64,000 bases of DNA, from positions 5,492,001 through 5,556,000 of the forward strand of contig NZ_CP134605.1 in NCBI RefSeq assembly GCF_031844685.1, given 5' to 3'. Under the pieces are notes generated by a model, which was given only the letters and a program-made list of their open reading frames with translations, was not told the origin of the DNA and ran no database searches. Numbering within the stretch: position 1 is the first letter of the stretch; each line of letters opens with the position of its first letter. Source of the stretch: Streptomyces sp. ITFR-21 (GTDB lineage: Bacteria > Actinomycetota > Actinomycetes > Streptomycetales > Streptomycetaceae). Both the position numbers and the translations under genes were made by a program. Positions 26,025 through 34,360 of the stretch are shown piece by piece.

Positions 26025-28484
26025 CTACACGGGACCGGCCAATACTGAGACCTGCTTGAGAAGAGGTACTCCGGAGCCGTCGCGGCGAGGGTCCTTCGGC
26101 GGCAGATCGGCCGGGGCGCCGGTGGCGGTCGCCGCGCGGACCGGGGTGGCGCCCGCCCAGGCCAGCGCCAGACCGGTCTCGCCCCGCAGGAAACGCTGGC
26201 AGCGCACCCCGCCGGTGGCGCGCCCCTTGCGCGGGTACTGGTCGAACGGGGTGAGCTTCGCCGTGCCCTGGGGCTCTCCCTGATCCGCGTCCTCCAGCGT
26301 GGCCTCGGCGCGGGCCACGGTGAACACCACCGCGTCCACCGCCGGATCGACCGCTGTGAAGGAGATCACCTTCGCACCGTCGGTCAGCTTGATGCCCGCC
26401 ATGCCGCCGGCCGGGCGGCCCTGCGGGCGCACCTGGGAGGCCGGGTAGCGCAGCAGTTGGGCGTCGTCGGTGATGAAGACCAGGTCCTCCTCGCCGGTCC
26501 GCAGCTCGACCGCGCCCACCACCTGGTCGCCTTCCTTGAGGGTGATGACCTCCAGGTCGTCCTTGTTCGCCGGGTAGTCCGGCACCACGCGCTTGACGAC
26601 GCCCTGTTCGGTGCCCAGCGCCAGACCGGGCGAGGACTCGTCCAGCGTGGTCAGGCACAGCACCCGCTCGTCGTCCTCCAGCGACAGGAACTCCGCGAGT
26701 GGCGCGCCCCCGGCCAGCGAGGGCGGGCCCGCGGTGGGCGGCAGCATGGGCAGGTCGATGACGGTCAGCCGCAGCAGCCGCCCGGCGGAGGTCACCGCGC
26801 CGATGTCGGCCCGGGCGGTGGTCGGCACGGCCGAGACGATCACATCGTGCTTGGCGCGCCTGCCGTCGTCCTCCCCGGACCCGCCGCCGATCTCGGTGCG
26901 GGCCAGCAGCCCGGTCGAGGAGAGCAGCACCCGGCAGGGGTCGTCCGCGACCTCCAGCGGCACCGCGGCCGGCGGGGTGTCCGCCGACTCCAGCAGCACC
27001 GTGCGGCGCTCGGTCCCGTACTGCTTGGCCACCGCGGCCAGTTCGGCCGACACCAGCTTGCGCAGCTCGGCGTCGGAGTCCAGGATCCGGGTTAGCTCGG
27101 CGATCTCCGCGTTCAGCCGGTCCCGCTCGGACTCCAGCTCGATCCGGTCGAAGCGGGTCAGCCGGCGCAGCGGGGTGTCCAGGATGTACTGGGTCTGGAT
27201 GTCCGACAGGCCGAAGCGCTCCATCAGCCGCTCCTTGGCCTGCGCGGCGTTCTCGCTGGCCCGGATGATCGTGATGACCTCGTCGATGTCGACCAGGGCC
27301 ACCAGCAGGCCGTCCACCAGGTGCAGCCGGTCGCGGCGCTTGGTGCGGCGGAACTCGCTGCGCCGCCGCACCACTTCGAAGCGGTGGTCGACGTAGACCT
27401 GCAACAGCTCCCGCAGGCCCAGGGTGAGCGGCTGGCCGTCCACCAGGGCCACGTTGTTGATGCCGAAGGAGTCCTCCATCGGCGTCAGTTTGTAGAGCTG
27501 CTCCAGTACGGCCTCCGGGTTGAAGCCGTTCTTGATCTCGATGACCAGCCGCAGGCCGTGTTCGCGGTCGGTGAGGTCCTTGACGTCGGCGATGCCCTGC
27601 AGCCGCTTGGCGCCGACCATGTCCTTGATTTTGGCGATGACCTTCTCGGGCCCCACGTTGAAGGGCAGTTCGGTGACGACCAGGCCCTTGCGGCGGGCCG
27701 TCACGTCCTCCACCGCCACCGTGGCGCGGATCTTGAAGGTGCCGCGCCCGCTCTCGTACGCGTCCCGGATGCCGGACAGGCCGATGATCCGGCCGCCGGT
27801 CGGCAGGTCGGGCCCCGGCACGTACCGCATCAGGGCGTCCAGATCGGCGCCCGGGTATCTGATCAGGTGGCGGGCGGCGGCGATCACCTCGCCCAGGTTG
27901 TGCGGCGGCATGTTGGTGGCCATGCCGACCGCGATCCCCGACGAGCCGTTGACCAGCAGGTTCGGATACGCCGACGGCAGTACGGCCGGCTCCTGCTCCT
28001 GGCCGTCGTAGTTCGGCGCGAAGTCGACGGTGTCCTCGTCGATCGACTCGACCATCAGCTGCGCCGGGCCGGACATCCGGGCCTCGGTGTAGCGCATGGC
28101 GGCCGGCAGGTCGTCCAGCGAACCGAAGTTGCCGTGGCCGTCCACCAGCGGCAGCCGCTGCGAGAAGGGCTGCGCCATCCGCACCATGGCGTCGTAGATG
28201 GACGAGTCGCCGTGCGGGTGCAGCTTGCCCATCACCTCGCCGACGACGCGGGCGCACTTCACGTAGCCGCGCTCCGGGCGCAGGCCCATCTCGTTCATCT
28301 GGTAGACGATGCGGCGGTGCACCGGCTTCATGCCGTCGCGGGCGTCGGGCAGCGCCCGCGAATAGATGACCGAGTAGGCGTACTCAAGGAAGGAGCCCTG
28401 CATCTCGTCCACGACGTCGATGTCGAGGATGCGCTCCTCGAAACCGTCGTCGGGCGGCGGGGTCTTCGTCGTGCGGCGGGCCAT
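26025..28484 (-). CDS. parC: DNA topoisomerase IV subunit A
   Basis: An 819-residue DNA-cutting subunit of topoisomerase IV. The catalytic tyrosine is Tyr132 in AAMRYTEARM. The quinolone-resistance region reads HPHGDSSIYDA (90-100). The tower and coiled coil follow (RFDRIELESERDRLNAEIAE), and the C-terminal beta-pinwheel lacks a GyrA-type box, as expected for ParC. It acts with ParE to separate linked chromosomes and probably segregation intermediates during sporulation. ATG start with GGAGCGCC upstream. Divergent from the M16 peptidase genes. Confidence 0.94.
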   Translation of the reverse strand: MARRTTKTPPPDDGFEERILDIDVVDEMQGSFLEYAYSVIYSRALPDARDGMKPVHRRIVYQMNEMGLRPERGYVKCARVVGEVMGKLHPHGDSSIYDAMVRMAQPFSQRLPLVDGHGNFGSLDDLPAAMRYTEARMSGPAQLMVESIDEDTVDFAPNYDGQEQEPAVLPSAYPNLLVNGSSGIAVGMATNMPPHNLGEVIAAARHLIRYPGADLDALMRYVPGPDLPTGGRIIGLSGIRDAYESGRGTFKIRATVAVEDVTARRKGLVVTELPFNVGPEKVIAKIKDMVGAKRLQGIADVKDLTDREHGLRLVIEIKNGFNPEAVLEQLYKLTPMEDSFGINNVALVDGQPLTLGLRELLQVYVDHRFEVVRRRSEFRRTKRRDRLHLVDGLLVALVDIDEVITIIRASENAAQAKERLMERFGLSDIQTQYILDTPLRRLTRFDRIELESERDRLNAEIAELTRILDSDAELRKLVSAELAAVAKQYGTERRTVLLESADTPPAAVPLEVADDPCRVLLSSTGLLARTEIGGGSGEDDGRRAKHDVIVSAVPTTARADIGAVTSAGRLLRLTVIDLPMLPPTAGPPSLAGGAPLAEFLSLEDDERVLCLTTLDESSPGLALGTEQGVVKRVVPDYPANKDDLEVITLKEGDQVVGAVELRTGEEDLVFITDDAQLLRYPASQVRPQGRPAGGMAGIKLTDGAKVISFTAVDPAVDAVVFTVARAEATLEDADQGEPQGTAKLTPFDQYPRKGRATGGVRCQRFLRGETGLALAWAGATPVRAATATGAPADLPPKDPRRDGSGVPLLKQVSVLAGPV

Positions 28485-28675
28485 CTCGGCGGCGCTCCTT
28501 CGTCTGGACCTGGGGACTGCTGCCGACCATTGTGGACCGCGCCGCCGACAGCACCGACCACCGCCCGGCGCGGGCGCGCGCCGTCCGCGGGAACTTCGCG
28601 CGGCACCGGCTCGCTTCCCTAGAGTGGCAGCACTCTACGCAGTCACCAGCACGCGATCGGAAGGACAGCCTGCCC

Positions 28676-30064
28676 ATGGGTCACACGGCCACCCCGGAGG
28701 CACACTCCAGCGGCCTGACAGCCACCGAGCACCGCCTGGCGAACGGCCTGCGAGTGGTGCTCTCCGAGGACCACCTCACCCCGGTCGCGGCCGTCTGCCT
28801 CTGGTACGACGTCGGTTCACGGCACGAGGTCAAGGGCCGCACCGGCCTGGCCCACCTCTTCGAGCACCTGATGTTCCAGGGCTCGGCCAGCGTGAAGGGC
28901 AACGGCCACTTCGAGCTGGTGCAGGGTGCCGGCGGGTCGCTCAACGGCACCACAAGCTTCGAACGCACCAACTACTTCGAGACGATGCCCGCCCACCAGG
29001 TCGAACTGGCCCTGTGGCTGGAGGCCGACCGGATGGGCAGCCTGCTCACCGCGCTGGACCAGGAGAGCCTGGACAACCAGCGGGACGTGGTGAAGAACGA
29101 GCGCCGCCAGCGGTACGACAACGTGCCCTACGGCACCGCCTTCGAGCGCCTCACCGCCCTCGCGTACCCCGACGGCCACCCGTACCACCACACCCCGATC
29201 GGTTCGATGGCCGACCTGGACGCTGCCTCGCTGGAGGACGCCCGGGCGTTCTTCCGTACGTACTACGCGCCCGGCAACGCGGTGCTCACGGTGGTCGGCG
29301 ACATCGACCCGGAGCAGACGCTGGCCTGGATCGAGAAGTACTTCGGCAGTATCCCGGCGCACGACGGCAAACCCGAGCCGCGCGACGGCTCGCTGCCGGA
29401 GGTGATGGGCGGGGAGACCCGCCAGGTCGTCGAGGAGGACGTGCCCTCGCGCGCCCTGATGGCGGCCTACCGGCTCCCCGAGGACGGCACCCGGCAGGGT
29501 GACGCGGCCGACCTGGCGCTGACCGTGCTGGGCGGCGGGGACTCCTCCCGGCTGCACAACCGGCTGGTGCGGCGGGACCGTTCCGCGGTGACGGCCGGTT
29601 TCGGGCTGCTGCGGCTGGCGGGGGCCCCCTCGCTCGGCTGGCTGGACGTCAAGGCGTCCTCCGGGGTCGAACTGAGCGCCATCGAGGCCGCGGTCGACGA
29701 GGAGCTGGCCCGGTTCGCCGCGGAGGGTCCGACGCCCGAGGAGATGGAGCGGGCACAGGCACAGCTGGAGCGTGAGTGGCTGGACCGGCTCGCGACGGTG
29801 AACGGCCGGGCCGACGAACTGTGCCGGTTCGCGGTGCTGTTCGGCGACCCGCAGCTCGCCCTGACCGCGGTGCAGCGGGTGCTGTCCGTCACCGCTGAGG
29901 AGGTCAGGGCGGTGGCCGCCGCCCGGCTGCGCCCGGACAACCGGGCGGTCCTGGTCTACGAGCCCACCGGCGGCGACCGGGCCGGGGCCGGGGACGGCGA
30001 GGACGAGGCCGGCCCGGCCGGGAGCGGCGCCGAGGCCATCGAACAGGAAGAGAGCGAAGCATGA
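28676..30064 (+). CDS. M16 family zinc peptidase, catalytic subunit
   Basis: A 462-residue pitrilysin-family protein. The inverted zinc motif HLFEH is at His60-His64 with Glu63 as catalytic base, and the third ligand is Glu142 in KNERRQR, about 78 residues on, as in the family. The second half is the inactive M16_C domain (SRALMAAYRLP, LGGGDSSRLHNRLVR). With the next gene it should form a two-chain clamshell peptidase. AAGGA upstream of the ATG. TAGAGT at 28619-28624 is a candidate -10. The Glu-rich C-terminus overlaps the next start by 4 nt (ATGA). Confidence 0.9.
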   Translation: MGHTATPEAHSSGLTATEHRLANGLRVVLSEDHLTPVAAVCLWYDVGSRHEVKGRTGLAHLFEHLMFQGSASVKGNGHFELVQGAGGSLNGTTSFERTNYFETMPAHQVELALWLEADRMGSLLTALDQESLDNQRDVVKNERRQRYDNVPYGTAFERLTALAYPDGHPYHHTPIGSMADLDAASLEDARAFFRTYYAPGNAVLTVVGDIDPEQTLAWIEKYFGSIPAHDGKPEPRDGSLPEVMGGETRQVVEEDVPSRALMAAYRLPEDGTRQGDAADLALTVLGGGDSSRLHNRLVRRDRSAVTAGFGLLRLAGAPSLGWLDVKASSGVELSAIEAAVDEELARFAAEGPTPEEMERAQAQLEREWLDRLATVNGRADELCRFAVLFGDPQLALTAVQRVLSVTAEEVRAVAAARLRPDNRAVLVYEPTGGDRAGAGDGEDEAGPAGSGAEAIEQEESEA

Positions 30065-31446
30065 GCGAGACCGCGGCCGTCATGACGTTCCACCCGCAGC
30101 CGCAGCCGGGCAAGCCCAAGCCGTGGGCCTTCCCGGCGCCGGAGCGGGGCGCTCTGCCCAACGGGCTGACGCTGCTCACCAGCCACCGGCCCGGCCAGCG
30201 GGTCATCGCGGTCGAGGTGGTGCTGGCCGCGCCGCTGGACGCCGAACCCGCCGCCCTGGAGGGCGTGGCCACCATCATGGCCAGGGCGCTGTCCGAGGGC
30301 ACCGACGAGCACTCCGCCGAGGAGTTCGCCGCCGAGCTGGAGCGGTGCGGCGCCAGCCTGTCCGCGCACGCCGACCACGCGGGGGTGCGGGTCTCCCTCG
30401 AAGTGCCCGCCTCCCGGCTCGACAAGGCGCTCGGCCTGCTCGCCGAGGCGCTGCGCGCGCCCGCCTTCGCCGAGAGCGAGATCAAGCGGCTGGTCGCCAA
30501 CCGGCTGGACGAGATCCCGCACGAGCTGGCCAACCCGGCCCGCCGCGCCGCGATGGCGCTGTACAAGGAGCTCTTCGCGGCCGACCTGCGCTGCTCCCGG
30601 CCGCGCCAGGGCACCGAGGAGACCGTCCGCGGCATCGACGCGCCCGCGGTCCGGGCGTTCTACGAGGCGCACGTGCGGCCGTCGACCACCACCGCCGTGG
30701 TCGTCGGGGACTTCACCGGCATCGACCTGCCGGCGCTGCTGACCGACACCCTCGGCCGCTGGACCGGGGACAAGGCCGAGCCGCGTCCGCGCCCGGCGAT
30801 CACCTCCGACGACACCGCCCGGGTGGTGGTCGTCGACCGGCCCGGCGCGGTGCAGACCCAGCTGCTGGTCGGCCGTACCGGCCCGGACCGCCAGGACCCG
30901 GTCTGGGCGGCGCAGGTGCTCGGCACCTACTGCCTGGGCGGGACGCTGACCTCCCGGCTGGACCGGGTGCTGCGCGAGGAGAAGGGCTACACCTACGGGG
31001 TGCGGGCCTTCGCGCAGGTGCTGCTGACGTCCGCGGACGGCACCGGCGCCGCGCTGCTGGGGATCAGCGGCTCGGTGGCCACCGAGGTCACCGGCCCGGC
31101 GCTCGCGGACGCCTGGCAGGTGATCCGCACCCTCGCCGAGGGCGGCCTCACCGAGGAGGAGCGGGACGTCGCGGTGCAGAACCTGGTCGGGGTCGCGCCC
31201 CTGCGCTACGAGACCGCCGCGGCCGTCGCCGACACCCTGGCCGACCAGGTCGAGCAGGAGCTGCCCGACACCTACCAGGCCGAGCTGTACGCCCGGCTGG
31301 CCGCCACCGGCACCGTGGAGGCGACCGCCGCGGTGGTCAGCGCCTTCCCGCTAGACCGGCTGGTGGTGGTCCTGGTGGGTGACGCCGCCACCATCGCCGA
31401 GCCTGTCCGCGAGCTGGGCATCGGCCCGCTGACCGTGGTCGGCTGA
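30061..31446 (+). CDS. M16 family peptidase, non-catalytic partner
   Basis: A 461-residue paralogue of the preceding protein. The HxxEH motif is absent; the equivalent helix reads MARALSEGTDEHSAEE. The C-terminal half keeps the substrate-binding signature LDRVLREEKGYTYGVRAFAQ. In heterodimeric M16B enzymes one chain carries zinc and the other the Arg/Tyr pair, which fits this pair. ATGA overlap indicates translational coupling and equal synthesis. The role is probably degradation of peptides. A strong terminator follows. Confidence 0.88.
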   Translation: MSETAAVMTFHPQPQPGKPKPWAFPAPERGALPNGLTLLTSHRPGQRVIAVEVVLAAPLDAEPAALEGVATIMARALSEGTDEHSAEEFAAELERCGASLSAHADHAGVRVSLEVPASRLDKALGLLAEALRAPAFAESEIKRLVANRLDEIPHELANPARRAAMALYKELFAADLRCSRPRQGTEETVRGIDAPAVRAFYEAHVRPSTTTAVVVGDFTGIDLPALLTDTLGRWTGDKAEPRPRPAITSDDTARVVVVDRPGAVQTQLLVGRTGPDRQDPVWAAQVLGTYCLGGTLTSRLDRVLREEKGYTYGVRAFAQVLLTSADGTGAALLGISGSVATEVTGPALADAWQVIRTLAEGGLTEEERDVAVQNLVGVAPLRYETAAAVADTLADQVEQELPDTYQAELYARLAATGTVEATAAVVSAFPLDRLVVVLVGDAATIAEPVRELGIGPLTVVG

Positions 31447-31473
31447 ACCCGGCGGCGCAGCCGCCCCCTCCTC

Positions 31474-31521
31474 CGCCCGGAACCCCGGTCGCCCCACAGG
31501 CACCGGGGTTCCGGGCGTTTT
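31474..31521 (+). terminator. Rho-independent terminator of the M16 operon
   Basis: Perfect 16-bp stem (CGCCCGGAACCCCGGT / ACCGGGGTTCCGGGCG), 12-nt loop, then TTTT. It is one of the clearest intrinsic terminators in the window. Confidence 0.9.
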
Positions 31522-31644
31522 GCGCCCCGCCGGGCGGTGTGTGGCGTGCGCTACATATCGGCTGATCTGTTTGGTGTACGGCTGACCGCGCGGTTAGCGT
31601 CGGCGCACGTTGCCCGTGGACGGCAGCGGCGCCCGGTCCGACCG

Positions 31645-31795
31645 GGCGCACCCGTACATCGCCGAGTCCCCCGTGAGGGGGAGCCGGGGACCCACGTCCC
31701 TGGGGTGAATCGCGGCCACCCGCCCGCCCGGGCGGATGCCCCGTAGGAGACCTTCCTGCTCCGAACCCGTCAGCTAACCCGGTAGGCGAGAAGGA
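31645..31795 (+). ncRNA. ydaO/yuaA-type c-di-AMP riboswitch
   Basis: The leader of the M23 peptidase gene carries the conserved blocks of the ydaO motif in order: CGCCGAGTCC, GGGGACCCA, CTGGGGTGAATC, then after a variable helix CTCCGAACCCGTCAGCTAAC and GGTAGGCG. The variable stem CCCCCGTGAGGGGG is closed. In Streptomyces this riboswitch precedes cell-wall hydrolase genes and turns them off when c-di-AMP is bound. It ends about 20 nt before the ATG, overlapping the purine-rich GAAGGAAGGAAAGGAG region, so it could control translation or premature termination. Confidence 0.9.
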
Positions 31796-31817
31796 AGGAA
31801 AGGAGCGACGCCTCCTC

Positions 31818-32744
31818 ATGGCGTTCAAAGTCCTGCCCGCGCACAGCGGGAAGCACCGCCGCACCCACCCGGTCCGCACCGCCGCCACCCTGGCGGGCGT
31901 CGCCGTACTGGCCACCGGTGGCGCCATCGGCGCCACCGCGATGGCCTCCCCGGGGGCGGCCCCCGAGGCCGCGGCGCAGCCCGCCGCGTTCACCCGGGCC
32001 CTGAACGCGCACACCGCCGCCCTGGTCCGCACTCTCACCACGCAGGAGCAGGGCCAGTACAAGGCCGCCGACACCGCGAAGGCGAAGGCCGCCGCGACGG
32101 CCAGGGTCCGGCAGGCCCTGGCCTCGGCCAGGGCCGAGGCGAAGGCGAAGGCGGCAACCAAGGCCAAGGCGGCCGCGAAGGCCGGGGCAGCCGCCAGGGC
32201 CGAGGCGGCAGCCGCGGCGAAGGCGCCCACCGCGCGGGCCGCGCAACAGCCCGCCGCGAGCCGGTCGCAGACCCGGACCGCACTGCCCGCCGCGTCCGCC
32301 TCCGGTACCGGCGGCGGCACGGCCGGCAGCACCGCCACCGGCTGGATGGAGCCGGTCGGCGACGCCTCCGTCGGCACCGGCTACCAGGCCTCCGGCTCGC
32401 TGTGGTCCAGCGGCTCGCACACCGGCGTGGACTTCCTGGTCGACTCCGGCACGCCCGTGCACGCGGTCGCCGTCGGCACGGTGGTCTCCGCGGGCGCCGA
32501 CGGCGCCTACGGCAACGACGTGATCATCAAGCACGCCGACGGCAAGTACACGCTGTACGGCCACCTCACCGAGCCGCTGGTGTCCGCGGGGCAGACGGTG
32601 ACCGAGGGCCAGGAGATAGGCATTTCCGGCGCCACCGGCAACGTCACCGGCCCCCACCTGCACTTCGAGGTGCGCACCACCCCCGACTACGGGTCCGACA
32701 TCGACCCGGTCGCGTACCTGGCCTCGCACGGCGTCGTCATCTGA
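31818..32744 (+). CDS. Secreted M23/LytM-domain cell-wall peptidase
   Basis: A 308-residue exported protein. The N-terminal 50 residues hold a basic stretch and a hydrophobic segment (TLAGVAVLATGGAIGATAM). Residues 70-150 are an Ala/Lys/Glu helix-forming region (AKAKAAATARVRQALASAR), probably a coiled coil. The LytM domain starts at about 185: zinc ligands are in SHTGVDF and HLHFEVR, and the general base His is in LYGHLTEP. It should cut peptide cross-links in peptidoglycan. Control by the upstream c-di-AMP riboswitch ties it to growth or spore germination. Confidence 0.92.
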   Translation: MAFKVLPAHSGKHRRTHPVRTAATLAGVAVLATGGAIGATAMASPGAAPEAAAQPAAFTRALNAHTAALVRTLTTQEQGQYKAADTAKAKAAATARVRQALASARAEAKAKAATKAKAAAKAGAAARAEAAAAAKAPTARAAQQPAASRSQTRTALPAASASGTGGGTAGSTATGWMEPVGDASVGTGYQASGSLWSSGSHTGVDFLVDSGTPVHAVAVGTVVSAGADGAYGNDVIIKHADGKYTLYGHLTEPLVSAGQTVTEGQEIGISGATGNVTGPHLHFEVRTTPDYGSDIDPVAYLASHGVVI

Positions 32745-32770
32745 GCCCGGCCGGGCCAGTTCGGACCCGT

Positions 32771-32840
32771 CCGAGTCCGTCCGAGTCCGTCCGAGTCCGT
32801 CCGCGACAGTCCGAACCTGTCCGAACCTGTCCGAACCTGT
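32771..32840. repeat. Two adjoining decamer tandem arrays
   Basis: Three perfect copies of TCCGAGTCCG (32771-32800) and, ten bases on, three perfect copies of TCCGAACCTG (32811-32840). Both units share the TCCGA core. They lie just past the M23 peptidase stop codon and are non-coding. Confidence 0.9.
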
Positions 32841-32881
32841 CCGTACCGGCTGAACCGGCCGCACCGCCCCGTACCGCCGGA

Positions 32882-32918
32882 TCCGAGCGTCCCGGTCCGC
32901 CGCGCCGGGGCGCTCGGA
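32882..32918 (+). terminator. Hairpin after the M23 gene
   Basis: Stem TCCGAGCGTCCC / GGGGCGCTCGGA with one G-T pair and a 13-nt loop. No U-tract. The remaining stretch up to the GntR gene (to 33079) is AT-richer near 32960-33050 and probably carries that gene's promoter; ATTCCAG and CTGGAAT flank it as a spaced inverted repeat. Confidence 0.55.
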
Positions 32919-33079
32919 CGTCTTCGGCCGTCTCCGGACGCTCCCGGCCGTCCGATAGCACCCCTCCTGTCCAAAAACAAACAAAGAATTCCAGGGGTGC
33001 TTTCCCATTTCCGGGTGTGCTGGAATAGAGTCCGGCACAATACGGGGAAGGAAACGGAGTCTGCGATGCGGAGCCGGAT

Positions 33080-33754
33080 GTGAACGGGGCGGACGGCGCG
33101 GGGCGCCGGATCTCGGCCCAGGTGGTGTGTACGGCCATCCGCGACGACATCGTCGGCGGCTTCTTCCCGCCGGGCAGCCGGCTGACCGAGGAGCTGCTCG
33201 CGCAGCGCTACGGCGTCTCACGGGTGCCGGTGCGCGAGGCGCTGCGCACCCTGGAGTCGGAGGGGTTCGTCAGGACCCGCCGGCACGCGGGGGCCTCGGT
33301 CGCCGAGCCGACCGAGCAGGAGGCCGCCGACCTGCTGGAGATCCGCGGACTGCTGGAACCGCTGGGCGCCGCCCGCGCCGCCCAGCGCCGCACCGAGGCG
33401 CATCTGAAGGTGCTGCGCGGACTGGTCCGGCTCGGCCAGGAGCGTGCCGTGCAGGGGCAGCTGTCCGACCTCCCGTCGCTGGACGGCTGGTTCCACGAGA
33501 CGCTGGCGCAGGCGTCGGCCAGCTCGACGCTTGCCGCGCTGCTCACCCAGCTGCGGCACAAGATCGCCTGGGTGTACGGGGACGGCGGCAGCACGCGTGC
33601 GGTGGAGTCGTGGGAGGAGCACGCCGGGATAGTCGACGCGATCGCCCGCGGGGACGCCGAGCGGGCCCGCCGACTGGCCGCCGTGCACGTGGAGAGGGCC
33701 GCCGCGGTGAGGATCCTGAAACATCCCGTAAACGCAGCGCGCCGCCGCGCTTAA
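33080..33754 (+). CDS. GntR/FadR-family transcriptional regulator
   Basis: A 224-residue regulator: winged helix at about 10-75 (RDDIVGGFFPPGSRLTEELL then YGVSRVPVREALRTLESEG) and an FCD domain from about 85 to 210 (LLEIRGLLEPLGAARAA, and DGWFHETLAQAS and EEHAGIVDAIARGD with likely metal-binding His/Asp). It senses a small acid or sugar metabolite in most relatives. GTG start with GGAG upstream. It converges on ptsH with a shared terminator between; a role in carbon regulation near HPr is plausible but not shown. Confidence 0.85.
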   Translation: MNGADGAGRRISAQVVCTAIRDDIVGGFFPPGSRLTEELLAQRYGVSRVPVREALRTLESEGFVRTRRHAGASVAEPTEQEAADLLEIRGLLEPLGAARAAQRRTEAHLKVLRGLVRLGQERAVQGQLSDLPSLDGWFHETLAQASASSTLAALLTQLRHKIAWVYGDGGSTRAVESWEEHAGIVDAIARGDAERARRLAAVHVERAAAVRILKHPVNAARRRA

Positions 33755-33803
33755 CAAACGCACCGTATACAAGGTCGTAGAATTGCGGCTCCCGTAAATC
33801 CTG

Positions 33804-33847
33804 AAAAGCGGGACCGGGCAATCCATGGGGGATTGCCCGGTCCCGCT
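33804..33847. terminator. Bidirectional terminator between GntR gene and ptsH
   Basis: Stem AGCGGGACCGGGCAATCC / GGATTGCCCGGTCCCGCT, 18 perfect base pairs with a 5-nt loop (33825-33829). On the minus strand it is followed by TTTT (33804-33807), so it fits an intrinsic terminator for ptsH and can serve the GntR gene too. Confidence 0.85.
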
Positions 33848-33913
33848 GTATTGCGCTGCCCGCGTTCCGGGTTCGGGCGCCGCGGTGCCGGAAATCGTCG
33901 GTCGCGGGGGCCC

Positions 33914-34195
33914 TCAGACCGTTTCCGGCAGCTCCTCCAGGCCCTCGGCGACCAGTTTCGCCAGCCGGTCCAGGGCGGCCTGCGCGCCCTCGGCGGGTGA
34001 GGTGAGCACGACCTCCTCGCCGCCTCGCACGCCCAGGCCCAGCACCGCCAGCACCGAGGCCGCGTTGACCGGCGAGCCGCCCGCCTTCGCGATGGTGACC
34101 GGCACGCCGGCGGCCATCGCCGCGCGGACGAAGATGGACGCCGGGCGGGCGTGCAGGCCCTCTGCCCAGCCGACGTGGACGCGGCGCTCAGCCAT
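33914..34195 (-). CDS. ptsH: Phosphocarrier protein HPr
   Basis: A 93-residue HPr of the sugar phosphotransferase system. The phosphorylated histidine is His15 in AEGLHARPAS. The helix 2 region has Ser47 (NAASVLAVLGLGV), in the place of the regulatory serine of Firmicutes, although actinobacteria generally lack the HPr kinase. It passes phosphate from enzyme I to sugar-specific EIIA proteins; none of the other PTS genes is in the window. GAAGGG upstream of the ATG. Divergent from the acetyltransferase fusion gene. Confidence 0.93.
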   Translation of the reverse strand: MAERRVHVGWAEGLHARPASIFVRAAMAAGVPVTIAKAGGSPVNAASVLAVLGLGVRGGEEVVLTSPAEGAQAALDRLAKLVAEGLEELPETV

Positions 34196-34360
34196 GGTGT
34201 CGCCCTTCGGGTCGCCGACGGGGTGCCGCCGGTACGGGTGGTGCCGGTTGTCCCGACCACTCTCGCACCGCCGGGCCGTGCCGGGACCGGCCGCGCAGCC
34301 CCCAGACTGCCCCGTGTGCGGCGGCGACGCGAGCGGGGCGCGCCCGCATACGCTGGGGCC

